Notes: a model not told the origin generated them from the sequence alone. 64,000 bases of DNA from Mesorhizobium zhangyense (GCF_011045115.1 NZ_JAAKZG010000008.1:1-64000); one strand, 5' to 3'; numbered from the stretch's first letter, positions 1 to 9,203 are shown. Numbers and translations are program-made.

Positions 1-68
1 GAACTTTTGCGCGCGCCCGCCTAGCTGCAAACTTCAACGTTCTTGGCAGCAAAAAAGTGATGAAATCG

Positions 69-109
69 TCCCCCTCCCCCTTGCGGGGAGGGGCTAGGGG
101 TGGGGGTGG
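69..109. repeat. GC-rich intergenic palindrome
   Basis: Arms CCCCTCCCC (71-79) and GGGGAGGGG (85-93) form a hairpin, followed by a G-rich tail. Elements of this look are scattered between genes in Rhizobiales genomes. No gene is visible in bases 1-160. The function (transcript end of an upstream gene, or a mobile palindromic repeat) cannot be decided from one copy. Confidence 0.5.
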
Positions 110-162
110 TTCCACCGCTGGGACCGTCGGAGAATACCCTTCGCGCGACAGAAGCGGGATCG

Positions 163-193
163 ATTGACTTTTGTCAGCCTCAGTGAATAATGT
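163..193 (+). promoter_or_regulatory. Promoter and probable operator of the SorC-family regulator
   Basis: TTGACT (165-170) and TAATGT (188-193) are separated by 17 bases, a good sigma-70 promoter. The -35 lies inside ATTGACTTTTGTCAG (163-177), which matches 13 of 15 bases of the right half of the palindrome at 7828-7850 (ATTGACATTTGACAG, 7841-7855). This suggests the regulator represses or activates itself through the same site type it uses at the importer/mtnK promoter. Confidence 0.5.
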
Positions 194-214
194 AAAAAAT
201 GGGAGAGCGGAGCG

Positions 215-1183
215 ATGGCGATCCGGGCGACAGATCAGATCATCCATAAGGCCGCATGGCTCTATTATACGCATGGCTTGCGCCAGGACGAGGTTGCAAA
301 GCAGCTCGGCATTTCGCGCGCATCTGTCGCCATGTATCTGCGCAAGGCGCGAGATACCGGCATCGTCACCATATCGACTTCGACGCAGCTTTTCAGCCAG
401 GACGTGCTGGCGCGCGAGGTCGAGGACGCCTTCGGCCTCGACACCGTCTGGGTGGTTTCACCGGAACGTGACGGGCCGGATGCTGCTGCCGAAGTGCCGG
501 TGGTGGCGGCGAGCGTCTTTCTGGAATTGGTCGAGCGCGGCCAGCGCATTGGCGTCGCCTGGGGCCGCACGGTCTATTCCATGGCCGACGTCATGCCATT
601 CGCCGACCTTCAGGATGTCACGGTGGTGCAGCTCTGCGGTAATCTCGGCGCGCCTTATTCCTACCGGCCCGACCAGTGCACTATGGAAATTGCCCGGCGG
701 CTCAATGCCAAGGGCCTGAATTTCTATGCGCCGCTGGTGCTGAGTTCGGAACGGCTGGCGCGGGAATTGCGCGACGAGCCGGTCATCCGCGAACAATTGG
801 CAAGCGTCGCCGACTGCGACCTGGCACTCTATTCGATCGGCACGGTCGATGAGGACAGCCATGTCGTCAAATGCGGCGCGATGAGCCCGAGCGAAGTGCA
901 TGCGCTGCGTGACAATGGCGCGGCCGGCGTCGTTGCCGGCCAGATGATCGACCGTCACGGAACGTTGCTCGACTGCGATTACAATCGCCGCATCATTTCG
1001 GCAGACCTCAATTCGATCCGGGCAATCAGGCGGCGCATGGTGGTGATCCAGGAAGACAGCAAGCTTGAGCCGCTGCTCGCTGCCCTTGCCGGCGGCCTGT
1101 GCTCGCATCTGGTGATCACCGCTGAAATGGCGCGGCGGCTGTTGGCGCGCGCGGCGAAGCCATCGGTCAGGGCTTCGGCCTGA
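215..1183 (+). CDS. SorC/DeoR-family sugar-binding transcriptional regulator
   Basis: The 322-residue protein has an N-terminal helix-turn-helix (about residues 20-45, containing LRQDEVAKQLGISRASV) followed by the SorC-type sugar-phosphate-binding domain, which fills the rest of the chain. Length and layout are normal for the family. SorC regulators usually sense a phosphorylated sugar and control the adjacent catabolic operon. The gene lies 48 bp upstream of the fused aldolase/dehydrogenase on the same strand, so it probably controls that gene and, through the palindrome at 7828-7850, the ABC importer and mtnK-mtnA. The start was chosen for its position right after a GGGAGAGCGGAG purine-rich stretch. 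The effector is not visible; a methylthioribose or deoxyribose phosphate is an inference from the neighbours. Confidence 0.85.
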   Translation: MAIRATDQIIHKAAWLYYTHGLRQDEVAKQLGISRASVAMYLRKARDTGIVTISTSTQLFSQDVLAREVEDAFGLDTVWVVSPERDGPDAAAEVPVVAASVFLELVERGQRIGVAWGRTVYSMADVMPFADLQDVTVVQLCGNLGAPYSYRPDQCTMEIARRLNAKGLNFYAPLVLSSERLARELRDEPVIREQLASVADCDLALYSIGTVDEDSHVVKCGAMSPSEVHALRDNGAAGVVAGQMIDRHGTLLDCDYNRRIISADLNSIRAIRRRMVVIQEDSKLEPLLAALAGGLCSHLVITAEMARRLLARAAKPSVRASA

Positions 1184-1231
1184 CTCGACAAATCAACGAA
1201 CCTTCAAGAACACGCGATACGGGAAGAGAGC

Positions 1232-3289
1232 ATGAAAAACCTTTGGAATGACGCCGAAGCCGAAGCGCTTGTCGAGGCCTATGCCAAGAAGGGCGTCGCG
1301 CGCGATCTGGCGCTCCGCGTCTACACCACGCGCCTGCTCGGCGGCGAGCCGCGGCTGGTGCTGCATGGCGGCGGCAACACCTCGGCCAAGATGCGGGTGA
1401 AGGATTTTGTCGGCGACGAATGGGACGTGCTCTGCGTCAAGGGCAGCGGCTGGGACATGGCCGTCATCGAGCCGCAGGGCCTGCCCGCGGTGAAGATGGG
1501 ATCGCTGCTCAAGGCCCGTGCGCTCGACAGGCTGTCCGATGAGGATATGGTCGCCCTGCAGCGCGCCAATCTCATCGATCCGTCGTCGCCCAACCCGTCG
1601 GTGGAAACGCTGTTGCATGCCTTCCTGCCGCACAAATTTGTCGACCACACCCACTCGACCGCCGTGCTTGCCATCGTCGACCAGGGCGAGAACAGCGAGG
1701 CGCTGATCCGCAAGGTGTTTGGCCCGAAGATGGGATACGTTCCCTACATCATGCCGGGCTTCGATCTTGCCAAGGCGGCAGCCGAAGTGTTCGACGCCGA
1801 CACCAGCGTCGAAGGCCTCATCCTCGACAAGCACGGCATCTTCACCTTCGGCGACAATGCAAAGGAAGCTTACGATCGCATGATCCATCATGTGACGGTG
1901 GCCGAGGATTATGTGGCAAAAAATGCCAAGCCTGCACCGAAGCTGATTGCCTTGCCGAAGACGCTCGCCAAGCCGGCCGACTTTGCCTCTTTCCTGCGCG
2001 GCGCGGTCGCCTTCGACCGCGGCGAGGGCCGCTTCGATCGCATGGTCAGCGACTTCCGCACCTCGCCTTCGATCGTCGAGTTCCTCAACCGGCCGAACCT
2101 CGCAGCGCTGGCAAAACAGGGCGTCAGCACGCCCGATCTTTCGATCCGCATCAAGACCGGGCCGATGGTGCTGCCGGCACCGGACGCCGAAAAACTTGGC
2201 GACTATAAGAAGGCGATCCGCGAGCATGTCGCGGCCTTCGAGAAGGATTACCGCAGCTATTTCGACACCAACAATGCACTGGACGATGTCGAGCGCACCA
2301 TGCTCGACCCGATGCCGCGCCTGTCGCTGGTGCCGGGGCTCGGCATGTTCGGCCATGGCCGCACGCTGAAGGATGCGAAAATCGCTTCCGATGTCGGTGA
2401 GATGTGGATCGAGGCAGTGCGTGGTGCCGAAGCCGTCGGCGACTTCCACCCGCTCAGCGCCGCTGAACTGTTCGGCCTCGAATACTGGTCGCTGGAGCAG
2501 GCCAAGCTCGCCTCCAACAAGCCCAAGCCGCTGACCGGACAGGTGGTGCTGGTGACGGGCGGCGCCGGCGCAATCGGGGCGGCGACCGCCAAGCTGTTCG
2601 CGCAGACCGGCGCGCATGTCGTGGTGGTCGATCTCGATGCCGCCAAGGCGGCGGAGGTCGCCAAGAAGGCCGGCAACAATTCAATCGGCGTCGGCGGCGA
2701 TATCACGAAGCCGGAAGACGTGCGCGCGGCCTTCGATGCAGCGGTGGCCACCTATGGCGGCGTCGATATCGTCGTCTCCAATGCCGGTGCAGCCTGGGAA
2801 GGCGCGATCGGCGACATCGACGATGCGCTGCTGCGCAAGAGCTTCGAGCTGAATTTCTTCGCCCACCAGAGCGTGGCGCAGAATGCCGTGCGCATCTTTA
2901 GGGAGCAGGGCACCGGCGGCGTGCTTTTGTTCAACGCTTCCAAGCAGGCGGTCAATCCCGGCGCGAAGTTCGGCGCTTATGGCCTGCCCAAGGCAGCGAC
3001 GCTGTTCCTGTCGCGGCAATATGCACTAGAATATGGCGCGCTCGGCATTCGCTCCAACGCGGTCAATGCCGACCGCATCCGCTCCGGCCTACTCACCGAC
3101 GCCATGATCGCCAGCCGCTCGACCGCGCGCGGCCTGTCGGAAAAGGACTACATGTCGGGCAATCTGCTCGGGCAGGAGGTGACGGCCGAGGACGTGGCGC
3201 TGGCCTTCCTGCATCAGGCGCTCGCCGAACGTACGACGGCTGATGTGACCACCGTCGACGGCGGCAATATCGCGGCGGCGTTGCGGTAG
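1232..3289 (+). CDS. Bifunctional class II aldolase / short-chain dehydrogenase (RhaD-type fusion)
   Basis: This 685-residue protein joins two enzymes. Residues 1 to about 420 are a class II (zinc) aldolase domain with HGGGNTS at 45-51, a metal-type HTHST near 138-142 and DKHG near 200. Residues about 430-685 are a short-chain dehydrogenase with the NAD-binding TGGAGAIG near 441 and a YGLPK catalytic pair near 582. Such fusions (rhizobial RhaD) cleave a ketose 1-phosphate to DHAP plus an aldehyde, which the second domain oxidises or reduces. Rhizobial RhaD acts on rhamnulose 1-phosphate, but no rhamnose isomerase or kinase is present here. The nearby mtnK and mtnA point instead to methylthioribulose or deoxyribulose 1-phosphate as substrate. 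That reassignment is inference. Confidence 0.85.
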   Translation: MKNLWNDAEAEALVEAYAKKGVARDLALRVYTTRLLGGEPRLVLHGGGNTSAKMRVKDFVGDEWDVLCVKGSGWDMAVIEPQGLPAVKMGSLLKARALDRLSDEDMVALQRANLIDPSSPNPSVETLLHAFLPHKFVDHTHSTAVLAIVDQGENSEALIRKVFGPKMGYVPYIMPGFDLAKAAAEVFDADTSVEGLILDKHGIFTFGDNAKEAYDRMIHHVTVAEDYVAKNAKPAPKLIALPKTLAKPADFASFLRGAVAFDRGEGRFDRMVSDFRTSPSIVEFLNRPNLAALAKQGVSTPDLSIRIKTGPMVLPAPDAEKLGDYKKAIREHVAAFEKDYRSYFDTNNALDDVERTMLDPMPRLSLVPGLGMFGHGRTLKDAKIASDVGEMWIEAVRGAEAVGDFHPLSAAELFGLEYWSLEQAKLASNKPKPLTGQVVLVTGGAGAIGAATAKLFAQTGAHVVVVDLDAAKAAEVAKKAGNNSIGVGGDITKPEDVRAAFDAAVATYGGVDIVVSNAGAAWEGAIGDIDDALLRKSFELNFFAHQSVAQNAVRIFREQGTGGVLLFNASKQAVNPGAKFGAYGLPKAATLFLSRQYALEYGALGIRSNAVNADRIRSGLLTDAMIASRSTARGLSEKDYMSGNLLGQEVTAEDVALAFLHQALAERTTADVTTVDGGNIAAALR

Positions 3290-3335
3290 GTAGGGATCAG
3301 CGAGGTCGGGCGGTGGATTTAGCCGATCCGCCGCC

Positions 3336-3755
3336 TCAAGCGATGTCGGTCAACGCAAAGTCGTTGCCCTTGTAGGCAAGGGGGACGTCGAGCGCCTTGG
3401 CGCAGGCATAGGCGAAGCAGTCGCCGAAGTTGAGGTCGGCCGGATGACCGACCGCTTTGCCGTAGCGCATGCTGGCTTTGACCGCGAGCGCACCGATTTG
3501 CACCGAGACTGCAATCTCTTCGATCCGCAAACGCGTAATGAAGGCATCGAGAATCAGATCAGCCTCTTCGATCGCCGCCGCCGAAGGCTTGGCTGAATGA
3601 CTGGCCCGTTTTCGGGCCAAAGCCTGGACAACTTCGAAGCGCACCAGCGGCGAGATGTAGAGCGGCGCTTCGTGCGCTTCGAGCCTTCGGAGTGTTATGT
3701 CCCAGTCAGATTCCTTGCTCAGAATGGCAACGATCACCGAGGCGTCGACGAACAT
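3336..3755 (-). CDS. vapC: VapC-type PIN-domain toxin (ribonuclease)
   Basis: A PIN-domain protein of 139 residues with the early acidic residue (MFVDASV, Asp4), a FEVVQAL glutamate and a downstream GDCFAYA aspartate that together bind the metal for RNA cleavage. The start at 3755 was chosen because its ATG overlaps the stop of the antitoxin by one base (TGATG), the usual coupling of vapBC. A start 15 bases further up is possible. The target RNA cannot be predicted. The pair sits between two halves of a sugar-catabolic locus to which it has no functional link. Confidence 0.88.
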   Translation of the reverse strand: MFVDASVIVAILSKESDWDITLRRLEAHEAPLYISPLVRFEVVQALARKRASHSAKPSAAAIEEADLILDAFITRLRIEEIAVSVQIGALAVKASMRYGKAVGHPADLNFGDCFAYACAKALDVPLAYKGNDFALTDIA

Positions 3756-4000
3756 CAGATATCGCCCCACATTTCGTCGGTGAAGCGCTTCATGTCAAAG
3801 TCCGGGTCGCCGGGCCCAAGTGCTGCAACTCTGGCCTGAAGATCAGCGACCACTTCGGTCAGCGGGCGTGCTCGCCGCGCTCGCTCCAATTCGTGCTCCA
3901 GCGCAATGCGGACGGCTTCCTTCTTGGTGGTCGTTTTCAGGGCCTTTTGCACTTCGCTTGCGAGGCGATCCACGGTTTCGTCCCGGATAAACAGGGCCAT
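3755..4000 (-). CDS. vapB: VapB-type antitoxin (Rv0623-like)
   Basis: An 81-residue protein with an N-terminal DNA-binding segment (MALFIRDETVDRLASEVQ) followed by a KKEAVRIALEHELERAR helix, as in Rv0623-type antitoxins. It should neutralise the downstream VapC by binding it through the C-terminal tail and should repress its own promoter together with the toxin. The palindromic GGATATCC-type repeats directly upstream (4002-4043) are the likely operator. The stop codon overlaps the toxin start. Confidence 0.85.
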   Translation of the reverse strand: MALFIRDETVDRLASEVQKALKTTTKKEAVRIALEHELERARRARPLTEVVADLQARVAALGPGDPDFDMKRFTDEMWGDI

Positions 4001-4001
4001 C

Positions 4002-4043
4002 GGATATCTCCTTCAGATATCCAGATATATGCTTTGGATATCC
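4002..4043 (-). promoter_or_regulatory. Probable vapBC operator: repeated GGATATCC palindromes
   Basis: GGATATCT (4002-4009) and AGATATCC (4015-4022) form an inverted repeat with a 5-base spacer. A second imperfect pair, AGATATAT (4023-4030) and GGATATCC (4036-4043), follows with the same spacer. Position immediately upstream of the antitoxin start fits cooperative autorepression by a VapBC complex. Confidence 0.6.
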
Positions 4044-4051
4044 GGCATGCA

Positions 4052-4081
4052 AGAAAAAGGGCGGCCCGTGAGCCGCCCTTC
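4052..4081 (-). terminator. Rho-independent terminator of the sugar ABC operon
   Basis: AAGGGCGGC and GCCGCCCTT form a hairpin that, read on the minus strand, is followed by a run of T residues. It lies just after the binding-protein gene, the last gene of the importer operon, and just before the vapBC promoter. Confidence 0.75.
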
Positions 4082-4104
4082 TCGTTCCGTTCAGAAAACG
4101 CCTC

Positions 4105-5160
4105 TTACTTCGCGTTCGGGTTCGGCATCCAGGCAGGCATGGCGACATCGGCATGGGCGAATTGCGGCAGCTTGGCCGACAGGTCTTCCATGTTCTTGAT
4201 GTCGTTGTCGTTGAGATCCTTCTGGGTGATCAGCGTCGGCGGAACGATGACGCTCTTGCCCGGGTCTTCGCCGGCCAGAAGCTGTGCCAGCGCGCGCACC
4301 GAGACCTGGCCGACGACGGCGGGGTTGGTGGCGGCGGTGGCGGCCCAGGCGCTGCCCGACTCGCGCATCGCGGCGATGTCGGAGGTCGAGATGTCGGCCG
4401 AGTAGATCTTGATGTCGGAGGACAGGCCGGCCTCGTCGACGGCGATCTTCACGCCCTTGGCGAACTCGTCATAAGGGGCGAACATCACCTTGATGTCAGG
4501 ATTGGCGGTGATCACCGAGCGCGCCTGGTTGGCGACCGAATTGGCGATCGGATTGTCAAGCGTGCCGAACATCGCCTTCTCCTCGATGCCCGGATATTTC
4601 TTCTTGAAGTCCACCCAGGTCTCGTTGCGGCGGTCGAGCGGGGCGATGCCGGCGACATAGACATAGCCGGCCTTCCAGCTTTCGCCATTGTCCTTGATGG
4701 CCTGCTCCAGCGCCAGCCGGGCGAGGTCGCGGTCCGACTGCTCGATCTGCGGGATCTTGTCGTTCTCGACATTGACGTCGAAGGCGACGACCTTGATGCC
4801 GGCATCGACCGCGCGCTGTGCCGCTTCCTTCATGGATTCGGTCAGTCCGTGCTGGATGATGATGCCGTTGACGCCAAGCGCGATCGCCTGGTCGACCATG
4901 TCGGCCTGAAGGGCAGCATCCTGGCGGCTGTCGAGCACGCGCAGGTCAACACCCAGCGCCTTTGCCTGGCTTTCCACGCCCGACAGATAGGCCTGGAAGA
5001 AATCGCCGGTCGAGAGATAGCGCACCAGCGCGATCTTGACGTTGCCGGGATTGTCGAAGGGCGCAGGCTTGTCCTGGGCCATGGCCGGCAGTTGCATCAG
5101 GCAGGTGGCGCCGACCAGGCCCATTGCCATTTTACCGAGAGTTCTGCGATCGATCTTCAT
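4105..5160 (-). CDS. Sugar ABC transporter, periplasmic substrate-binding protein (ribose/rhamnose type)
   Basis: A 351-residue protein with a signal peptide (MKIDRRTLGK start, cleavage after AMA at about residue 27) and a type I periplasmic-binding fold of the RbsB/RhaS kind. It captures a pentose-like sugar in the periplasm and passes it to the permease encoded 41 bp upstream. The start at 5160 has a GGAGGAAA ribosome site 4-5 bases before it; a longer open frame upstream lacks one. It is the third gene of the operon ATPase-permease-binding protein. With mtnK-mtnA divergent, 5-methylthioribose or 5-deoxyribose is the suggested ligand, but fold alone does not show this. Confidence 0.88.
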   Translation of the reverse strand: MKIDRRTLGKMAMGLVGATCLMQLPAMAQDKPAPFDNPGNVKIALVRYLSTGDFFQAYLSGVESQAKALGVDLRVLDSRQDAALQADMVDQAIALGVNGIIIQHGLTESMKEAAQRAVDAGIKVVAFDVNVENDKIPQIEQSDRDLARLALEQAIKDNGESWKAGYVYVAGIAPLDRRNETWVDFKKKYPGIEEKAMFGTLDNPIANSVANQARSVITANPDIKVMFAPYDEFAKGVKIAVDEAGLSSDIKIYSADISTSDIAAMRESGSAWAATAATNPAVVGQVSVRALAQLLAGEDPGKSVIVPPTLITQKDLNDNDIKNMEDLSAKLPQFAHADVAMPAWMPNPNAK

Positions 5161-5201
5161 GACTTTCCTCCACTGAAAACCTGAGTTCAAAAGTATCAAA
5201 C

Positions 5202-6197
5202 CTATTTCTGGCCACTCCTCGACAATGCGAAGGTGAAGACCAGCGCAACCACCAGAACCACGCCTTTGACGAAGTCCTGCGTGTAGTAGGGCGCGTTCAT
5301 CATCGTCAGCCCCTGCAACAGGATGCCGACGAAGAGCGCGCCTATCGCCGTGCCGAAGGCGTTGGGCTTTGCAGCACCCAGAACGGCAAAGCCGATGAGC
5401 GCTGCGGCAACGGAATCCAGCAGCAGATTGTTACCCGATGCGATGTCGCCGCGTCCAAGCCGGGCGGCCAGCAAAATCCCGCCGATTGAGGCGAAAATGC
5501 CGGAAATCACATAGGCCCAGATCTTGTATGCCTTGACAGGCGCGCCGGCGAGTTGGGCTGCGCGTTCGTTGCTGCCCACCGCATACATCATGCGCCCGAA
5601 ACGCGTGTATTCGAGGAAGAACCAGATCAGCACGGCAAGGATCAGAAGCACCACGACCGAGACCGGCACGAGGTTGGGAATGAAGAAATCGAAGCGGTGG
5701 CGCCCGAGCGCCAGGAAGGCCGGGCTGAAGGTGCCGCTCGCCACCGAACCGTCGGGCATGGTCATGCCGGTGGCGATGGAGCGGCCCTCGGTCGGGATGC
5801 GCTGAAGGCCGACCAGCAGGAACATCATGCCGAGCGTCGCAAGCAGGTCCGGCACGCGCATATAGACGATCAGGAAGCCGTTGATCAGGCCGACGATGAC
5901 GCCGATAGCCAGGCAGACGATGACGGCGACAAGCGCATTCTGTTCCAGCACCACCATGACATAGGCGGCCGCCATCATCGCCGTCGTGGCGACCGAGCCG
6001 ATCGACAGGTCGAAGCCGCCGACGACCAGCGTGGCGGTGACGCCGAGCGCCAGGACGCCGGTGATCGCGACCGACTGGAAGATGAAGACCGCACTTTGCG
6101 GCGAGACGAATCCGCTGGCCGAAACGGCGAAATAGGCAATCATCGCCGCCAGAAGCGCGAGGAAGCCGTAGCGCATTGCAAGGTCACGCACTGTCAT
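5202..6197 (-). CDS. Sugar ABC transporter permease (RbsC/RhaP-like)
   Basis: A 331-residue hydrophobic protein with about ten membrane segments and the family signature region GGFDLSIGSV, where the permease meets the ATPase. It forms the inner-membrane channel, probably as a homodimer because only one permease is encoded. The ATG at 6197 (MTVRDLAMRYG) was chosen because the extended frame upstream is arginine-rich, runs into the ATPase gene and has no good ribosome site. Confidence 0.9.
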   Translation of the reverse strand: MTVRDLAMRYGFLALLAAMIAYFAVSASGFVSPQSAVFIFQSVAITGVLALGVTATLVVGGFDLSIGSVATTAMMAAAYVMVVLEQNALVAVIVCLAIGVIVGLINGFLIVYMRVPDLLATLGMMFLLVGLQRIPTEGRSIATGMTMPDGSVASGTFSPAFLALGRHRFDFFIPNLVPVSVVVLLILAVLIWFFLEYTRFGRMMYAVGSNERAAQLAGAPVKAYKIWAYVISGIFASIGGILLAARLGRGDIASGNNLLLDSVAAALIGFAVLGAAKPNAFGTAIGALFVGILLQGLTMMNAPYYTQDFVKGVVLVVALVFTFALSRSGQK

Positions 6198-6273
6198 TCC
6201 GCGCAGCCTCCGCCGGCGCGCGCCGAAATCGTCATGAAATGCATTCTGTCCTGGCTCCTGTGTCTTTGTAGCC

Positions 6274-7785
6274 TCATGCGGCGCCCCGTACCGGCTGCCC
6301 GGCGATCTCCGCAAGCAGTCGGTCCATGTCGACTTCGGCATTGCGGTGTTCGCCGACGATGCTGTGTTCGGACATCACCAGAATGCGGTCGGCGGTTTCG
6401 AGCGCCTCGTCGAGTTCAGTGACGAAGATGAGCGTGGTGCGTCCGGCGGAACTGGCCCGCAATTTGGCGGCGATGTCGCGGCGCGCGGCGATGTCGACGC
6501 CCTGGAACGGCTCGTCGAGAATGAACAGCCGCGCATTCTGCGACATCCAGCGCGCCACCATCACCTTCTGCTGGTTGCCGCCCGAAAGCGTGCCCATCTC
6601 GTCCCGCTCGGTGCGGCAGACGATGCCGAGATCGCTGATCTGCTGCCGCGCCGTGGTGCGTTCCGCGCCCCGCCGCAGTATGCCCATGCGCGACAGACGC
6701 TGGAGGAAGGGCAGGCTCATATTCTCGTAGATGTTGAAGTCGTGGACGATGCCGTTTTCGGCGCGGTCCTTGGCCACGAGGAACACGCCGGCATCGATGG
6801 CCTCGCTCGTCGATTTCGGCGCATAGGGCCGGCCATTCAAATTCATATTGCCGGCTAATGGCTTGCGCAGTCCGAACAGCGTTTCGGCCAGCGCCGTCTT
6901 GCCGACGCCGACGAGGCCGGTGATGGCGACGATCTCGCCGTCGCCGAGCGTCAGCGAAAAGGGCGTCGATCCTTCGGCAATTTTCAAATGCTCGGAAGAA
7001 AAGATCGCCCCGTCGGCATGACGCACGGCAACCGCGCTGAGACCGATCTTCTGGCCGAGCATGGCATTGACCGCGCCTTCATAGTCGAGAGGCTTTTCCC
7101 CGAACACGCCGGCAATGACGCCGTCACGCAGGCTGATGATGCGGTCGGCAAGCCGGCGGATGTCGGACATGCGGTGCGAGATGTAGAGGATCGCCACGCC
7201 GCGCCCGCGCAGATGGTCGATCAGTTTGAACAGCCGGTTGGCTTCGGCGCTGGAGAGCGACGAGGTCGGCTCGTCGAGGATAAGCACCTTGGGCTCATGC
7301 GCCATGGCGCGCGCAATCGCCACCATCTGCCGGTCGGCCAGCGACAGGTCTGCGATCTGGGCGTCGAGGTCGATCGACAGGCCCATCGCATCCGCGACCT
7401 TGCGGGCCTCGCGGCGCACGCGGCGTGGATTGAACAGGAGAGGCGCGCCCTTGCCGTTCAGCCGGTCGAGCGTGAGGTTGGTGGCGACATCAAGCGCAGC
7501 AACCACGCCGTCGGCGATGTTCTGATGCACCGTCACTACGCCGGCGCGAATGGCTTCTGCAGGAGTGGCCGGCTGGAAGGGCTTTCCGTCGAGGGTGATT
7601 TCACCTTGGTCGAGGCTGTAGACGCCGCTGACGATCTTCACGAGCGTCGACTTGCCGGCGCCATTGGCGCCCATCAGCACCGTCACCTCACCCGCGTGAA
7701 GTTCCAGCCCGACCCCGCCAAGCACCTGAATGGGACCAAAGGATTTCTTCAGGCCCGCAGCGCGGAACACGGCACCCTCGACCAT
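6274..7785 (-). CDS. Sugar ABC transporter ATP-binding protein (RbsA/MglA-like, two ATPase domains)
   Basis: The 503-residue protein has two nucleotide-binding domains. The first carries the Walker A GANGAGKSTL, and its Walker B region reads LILDEPTSSL. The second has a degenerate P-loop (GLVGVGKTAL) but an intact LSGGNQQKV signature, as is normal for the RbsA family. It powers import through the adjacent permease. It is the first gene of the operon, with a GGAGGAAATG ribosome site before the 7785 start and a promoter within the palindrome region at 7808-7850. Confidence 0.92.
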   Translation of the reverse strand: MVEGAVFRAAGLKKSFGPIQVLGGVGLELHAGEVTVLMGANGAGKSTLVKIVSGVYSLDQGEITLDGKPFQPATPAEAIRAGVVTVHQNIADGVVAALDVATNLTLDRLNGKGAPLLFNPRRVRREARKVADAMGLSIDLDAQIADLSLADRQMVAIARAMAHEPKVLILDEPTSSLSSAEANRLFKLIDHLRGRGVAILYISHRMSDIRRLADRIISLRDGVIAGVFGEKPLDYEGAVNAMLGQKIGLSAVAVRHADGAIFSSEHLKIAEGSTPFSLTLGDGEIVAITGLVGVGKTALAETLFGLRKPLAGNMNLNGRPYAPKSTSEAIDAGVFLVAKDRAENGIVHDFNIYENMSLPFLQRLSRMGILRRGAERTTARQQISDLGIVCRTERDEMGTLSGGNQQKVMVARWMSQNARLFILDEPFQGVDIAARRDIAAKLRASSAGRTTLIFVTELDEALETADRILVMSEHSIVGEHRNAEVDMDRLLAEIAGQPVRGAA

Positions 7786-7827
7786 TCATTTCCTCCCAAT
7801 GAACAGGATGCTATGAAGCGCATCATC

Positions 7828-7850
7828 AAATGTCAATACGATTGACATTT
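7828..7850. promoter_or_regulatory. Perfect palindromic operator between the ABC importer and mtnK
   Basis: Arms AAATGTCAAT (7828-7837) and ATTGACATTT (7841-7850) flank ACG. On the minus strand TTGACA (7836-7831) and TAGCAT (7813-7808), 17 bases apart, form the importer promoter. On the plus strand TTGACA at 7842-7847 could be the mtnK -35, though its -10 is weak. One bound dimer would cover both -35 elements. The SorC-family protein at 215-1183 is the best candidate because a similar sequence overlaps its own promoter. Confidence 0.65.
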
Positions 7851-7928
7851 GACAGAATGGTGAGCTACCCCTTTCATGGTCTTGTCTGGTCCGTCATGCT
7901 TGGAGCAGGCAGGCGACGGGAGGAACCG

Positions 7929-9203
7929 GTGACGAAAGTGATGACATTCGAGGCTTTGTCGATCGAGACGCTGGCGTCGCGGCTGGGCGGCACGGAGGCG
8001 GTCACCGCACGCATCGGCACGGACACCGGCAAGTGGAAAGTGCGCGAGGTCGGCGATGGCAATCTCAACCTCGTCTTCATCGTTGAGGGCGACAAGGGCA
8101 GCGTGGTCGTCAAGCAGGCGCTGCCTTATGTCCGTCTCGTCGGCGATAGCTGGCCGCTGCCGCTGAAGCGGTCCTTCTTCGAATATCACGCGCTGACAAG
8201 GCAGGAAGCCCGCGCCGGCAAGGGCACGGTGCCGGCGATCCACCATTTCGACGAAGTTCAGGCGCTGATCGTCATGGAGTATCTGTCGCCGCACATCATC
8301 CTGCGCCGGGCGCTGATCGAGGGACGCACCCCGCCGAAGATCGCGCGCGACCTCGGCCTGTTTATGGCCCGCACCCTGTTCCGCGGCTCCGACCTCCACA
8401 TGAAGGCGCGGGCGCGCAAGGAGGATCTGGCGCTGTTTGCCGACAATGCCGAGCTTTGCGACATCACCGAAAATCTCGTCTTCACCGATCCCTATTTCGA
8501 AGCGGCGATGAATCGCCACACCACGCCGCAGCTCGATGGCATCGTCACTGAGCTGCGCGCCGACCGCGATCTCAAGGTGGAGGCGCAGAAGCTGAAGCAT
8601 CTCTTTGCGGCCAATGCCGAGACGCTGCTGCATGGCGACCTCCACTCGGGCTCCATCATGGTGACTGATGAGGACACGCGGATCATCGATCCCGAATTCG
8701 CCTTCTATGGCCCGATGGCCTTCGATGTCGGCATGCTGCTGGCGAATTTCTGGATGGCGTTCTTCTCGCAGCGCGGCCATGAGCTGGGTGGCAGCCGTGA
8801 GGCTCAGCGCGGCTATCTGCTCGGCGTCATCGTCGAGACATGGTCGGTCTTCCGCACCGAGTTCGCGCATCTGTGGCGGACCGAACGCAGCGGCATGCTC
8901 TACGCCAAAAGCCTGTTCGAAGATCGCGGCGATATCTTCGGCAGCGAGCAGGCGCTCGATCATGTGCTGCACGGCATCTGGACTGATATGCTGGGCTTTG
9001 CCGGCGTCGAGATTCACCGCCGCATTCTCGGCCTCGCCCACAACGCCGATTTCGAGACCATCGAGGACGAGGATCTGCGCGCCGCCTGCGAGACGAAGGC
9101 GCTGAAATTCGGCCGGCATCTCGTCGTCAACCGCCGCCACATCCACAGCCTCGATGAAATCAATACGCTGGCCGGTCTGATCGAAAAGGAGAAAGTCGCG
9201 TGA
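7929..9203 (+). CDS. mtnK: S-methyl-5-thioribose kinase
   Basis: A choline-kinase-fold protein of 424 residues, similar to MtnK (about 400). It phosphorylates 5-methylthioribose (and possibly 5-deoxyribose) to the 1-phosphate. The catalytic loop HGDLHSGS lies near residue 235 and the metal-binding IDPEFAFYG near 253, both in the form typical of MtnK. The GTG at 7929 was chosen for the GGGAGGAAC ribosome site just before it; the ATG at 7941 is the alternative. The stop overlaps the mtnA start by 4 bases, so the two are translated together. Other methionine-salvage genes (mtnB, mtnC, mtnD) are absent here. Confidence 0.88.
   Translation: MTKVMTFEALSIETLASRLGGTEAVTARIGTDTGKWKVREVGDGNLNLVFIVEGDKGSVVVKQALPYVRLVGDSWPLPLKRSFFEYHALTRQEARAGKGTVPAIHHFDEVQALIVMEYLSPHIILRRALIEGRTPPKIARDLGLFMARTLFRGSDLHMKARARKEDLALFADNAELCDITENLVFTDPYFEAAMNRHTTPQLDGIVTELRADRDLKVEAQKLKHLFAANAETLLHGDLHSGSIMVTDEDTRIIDPEFAFYGPMAFDVGMLLANFWMAFFSQRGHELGGSREAQRGYLLGVIVETWSVFRTEFAHLWRTERSGMLYAKSLFEDRGDIFGSEQALDHVLHGIWTDMLGFAGVEIHRRILGLAHNADFETIEDEDLRAACETKALKFGRHLVVNRRHIHSLDEINTLAGLIEKEKVA

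Noticed and set aside
1232-3289. Rhamnose catabolism as the role of the aldolase fusion
   Set aside because: The domain layout is RhaD-like, but no rhamnose isomerase, kinase or mutarotase gene is present, while mtnK and mtnA are. Kept only as an alternative.
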